Under the pieces are notes generated by a model. The model did no database searches, was not told the DNA's origin, and worked only from the letters and a program-made list of their open reading frames with translations. Below are positions 61,524 to 64,000 of a DNA stretch of 64,000 bases, one piece after another. The stretch comes from Metellina segmentata. Taxonomy: Eukaryota; Arthropoda; Arachnida; Araneae; Tetragnathidae. The stretch spans positions 87,535,672 through 87,599,671 of the forward strand of contig OX375874.1 in NCBI GenBank assembly GCA_947359465.1, given 5' to 3'. The position numbers and the translations under genes are program-made. The stretch's first letter is position 1, and each line of letters begins with the position of its first letter.

Positions 61524-62338
61524 TATTTGTAATAAAACATAAAAATTAATTTACTTACTTTATTTAAAACCAAGGCATACTTCCATCAACTTTTGAAGTT
61601 AAATATTTTGTCATCGACACAGAAGATGTATTATTTGTAAAGTGTCTGTGGTAATTTGAGCTGTGTAGAAAGGTCGTTCCGTTTCAAGAAAAGAAAAAAA
61701 AAGTGTGGCAAGGAGCGCTCTTTGCACTACAGAACATCGTTATAATTATTTTTAAAAAATCGTCCAAAATTTTGATAAAATTGCTCTGTAAAGATTTTAT
61801 TTCTCAAAATAGCCTGTAACCTTGGACCTCAAATGACTTAATCCGTTGTTGATGACAGTTGTGCCTGTTCTAAAGTGGGTATTGAGTTTTTAAGTACGAT
61901 ACTTAACAATGCGTCTTTTTAAATAAAAATATTAATTTTCAAGTAGTAATGCTTCAAGGATACGGGTAATGCCTAGAACGTTTGGTATGTGAAGCGTAAC
62001 TTGATCCCTCGTGATGCACCAGGATAATTCCAAATGTTTCACATTACCTCCCTTGTAGTGGCACGATGAAAAATGTTCAATTGGACGGGCACTGGGGAAA
62101 AAGTACTCGTAGGATCGTAATATCTACAAGCTGACATTGAGGTAAAAGAATTCTAGAATAACTTCTAGGTCCGTACAAATTTACACGGGTTCATTTGAAA
62201 AATTACTTATAACATACTTATTCATTAAAATTACGATCTATTTCTATTCTAATGCCACACCTAACTAAAGAGGTATTATTTCAATAGGCTACAACCTTCA
62301 TCGTAAATGGTCGTGACTCAACATTACGAGGTTTTGTA

Positions 62339-63045
62339 CAGGGTGTCCATAAAAGAATGTCCCAGTTTCAATGGTATATTATAACAGTTTCATTTAGACT
62401 ATTTACAACAAATCATACATCAATTTGAAGGTAAACTAATCTAGTTTTTCTTACAAATGTTCAATGTATGCACCTTTAGTAACACGGCACACATCCAACC
62501 TAAAGTCCAATTCTTCCCACACTTTGGTTAACAAGTCTGAAGTAATGGAAGCAATAGCCTCTTCAATTCTATCTCAACTCTGACAAATCATTAGGTAGCG
62601 GCGGAACGCAGACACAATCTTTTATAAATCCACAAAGGAAAAAAAATCGCATGGCGTTATGTCAGGTGAACACGGAGGCCAGCGAAAAAGAGCTATGTCG
62701 TCTGGACCATTACGACCAATCCAACAGTCGTGGACTTCGACGTTCGACTTCTCGTACAAAGAGATTCCAATGGGGTGGGGTTCCATCCTGTTGCCAAATA
62801 AAGTTTACAGGTTCACCCTCTACTCACTGGGGAAAGAGCCATTCTTTCAACGTATCCTGATAATCCAACTCTGTTACGGTAAGAATTGGACTTTAGGTTG
62901 GATGTGTGGCGTATAACTAAAAGTGCACATATTGAAAATTTGTATGAAAAACTAGATCAGTTTACCTTTAATTTGTTGTAAATAGTCTAAATTAAACTGT
63001 TAATATATACCATTGAAACTGTGACATTCTTTTATGGACACTCTG
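62339..63045 (-). mobile_element. Mariner-like derivative with two inverted copies of one end
   Basis: TA at 62337-62338 and 63046-63047. Arms 62339-62515 and 62881-63045 are inverted repeats of ~165-177 bp starting CAG(G/A)GTGTCCATAAAAGAATG, and both include the last transposase codons and the 3' untranslated part, not only a terminal repeat. The middle (62516-62880) holds more transposase sequence on the minus strand. Confidence 0.85.
62440..62720 (-). pseudogene. Transposase C-terminus within the fold-back element
   Basis: Minus-strand sequence gives WPPCSPDITPCDFF (third catalytic Asp region, SPD-xxx-D as in the 55 kb element), and after a small frame disruption IEEAIASITSDLL-like and LDFRLDVCRV-like C-terminal text. 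The N-terminal two thirds are absent. Confidence 0.7.
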
Positions 63046-63105
63046 TACTTGTACCCTTCGGAATTGATACCAGACGTTGTAGTGTTCCAGTACGACGAAA
63101 ATTCA

Positions 63106-64000
63106 ACTTCCAACCAACCATCATCGTAAACCGCTTGGTTTAGAATTTAACGTCATCTTCATAAGCATTCGAACATCATCTAGAATGTGAGACTCACCGC
63201 TACAGCCCCGTTTGCGTGTTAACTATCGAATCCCATTACTGATGGTTATGTAAATATTGCTCTTGTTTGTTTAGAATGAAAAATGGCGCAAAAGCATCGA
63301 TTCGTTGCATCAACGTTGGAAGGGTTAATGTCAGCAGCAAACTGGAACATCGAAGCGAAGCGCAGCGGGACCGGTGAACTTGATCATCGGAGAACGAGAA
63401 GTTGGTGACAACTCTTTCACAATGATGCGATGGTGAAAATAAAATTGCACCACTCTTGCAGAACGAGCAGGTTTTTTTTTCTTTCGCGAAATGGGGCATG
63501 CACTTCCTATCATTAGAGAACATTGCGGAATCTTCCAAAAGTTGATGAGACAAGCCGAGTGCGCGTGAACTCTGGTCTGATAGGAAACGATGGCACTTAT
63601 TTCGTTGCAAACCTGAATAGTGGATTTTTTGCTTTGACGAATCGGTGGGAAAGCGCTCTCTAAGGCGTTGAAACTGACGTTATCGAGAAATAAAACTGAC
63701 GACTGTTTTGATCTTTGTGGTGGAGCAAAGGAAATAAATCAGCTTCCAAGTTGTGTTATTCCTAAATTTCAATTTTCATTCATGCATGCTCAGGTTTAAA
63801 GTCCATCGAAATATCTATCAACGAAATTTTTGACATTTTTTAACACACCGAAGTATTTATTAGTATCGAAAGCAAAGTGCGATTATTACATTCGTAGCCA
63901 TGATGGAACTATAGATAATGTTGATCTGTAAATTTATCTATAATTATCAGTAGTAGCATTATTTCCTTATTATCTACTGTTAAGGATGAGATAAAACAAA
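63106..64000. other. No recognisable gene
   Basis: Both strands have frames around 63236-63610 (124 codons on the minus strand) with somewhat higher GC, but no domain, start context or splice logic supports a gene. Confidence 0.35.

Larger units (their letters stand above)
62305..63105 (+). mobile_element. Old SINE fragment split by a mariner insertion
   Basis: tggtcgtgactcaacattacgaggttttgt (to 62336) matches the SINE body; after the inserted element, cttcggaattgataccagacgttg and gttccagtacgacg (63056-63105) continue toward the SINE 3' end. Confidence 0.6.

Noticed and set aside
63236..63610. Minus-strand frame of 124 codons
   Set aside because: No domain or gene context; an equally plausible overlap frame exists.

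Overview
This window is eukaryotic nuclear DNA, and almost all of it is non-coding. It is AT-rich, has GT-AG introns with T-rich acceptor tracts, and is crowded with tRNA-derived SINEs, MITEs, decayed Tc1/mariner, hAT, pogo-like and Helitron-like transposons, minisatellites and long (TA)n tracts. The mixture fits an arthropod with a large repeat-rich genome. I favour an arachnid, possibly an araneoid spider, but that is an impression from repeat style and not a demonstrated assignment. I see no bacterial gene, rRNA, CRISPR array or intact virus.

One host gene is supported. Three plus-strand exons (10682-10846, 13953-14133, 14935-15196) join in matching phases and encode the last ~201 residues of a protein. 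The visible part runs from a hydrophobic membrane segment through a basic stretch to a proline-rich cytoplasmic-type tail with two PPSY motifs, which are the usual ligands of NEDD4-family WW domains. Its upstream exons are not recognisable here. Everything left of 10.7 kb may be its first intron or upstream sequence, including several islands of higher GC.

Layout: 0-10.7 kb holds copies of an internally repeated interspersed element (called R1 here) and unannotated DNA. 10.7-15.2 kb holds the gene's 3' exons; intron 1 carries a hAT relic and an internally deleted Tc1, and intron 2 a perfect hairpin. 17-24 kb is a dense nest of SINEs, hAT and pogo-like MITEs, (TA)n tracts and a Helitron-like end. 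24-43 kb is mostly unannotated AT-rich DNA with minisatellites, a TTAA-flanked transposon carrying a coding relic (29.5-30.8 kb) and an apparently identical 445-bp tandem duplication (33.3-34.2 kb). 44-49 kb holds a hAT with a SINE inside it, an endonuclease-fold relic, a duplicated TA-flanked MITE, a second tRNA-SINE family and another hAT-like MITE. 49-64 kb holds more R1 copies, a decayed mariner-like element (55-56.4 kb), a SINE cluster (57-59.8 kb), a near-complete Tc1 element (60.1-61.5 kb) and a mariner derivative with two inverted copies of the same end (62.3-63.0 kb).

The mobile elements do not form a functional system together. They form a layered record: several insertions have clean target duplications (12-14 bp for SINEs, 8 bp for hAT-like, TA for Tc1/mariner, TTA or TTAA for others), so the order of insertion can be read directly.
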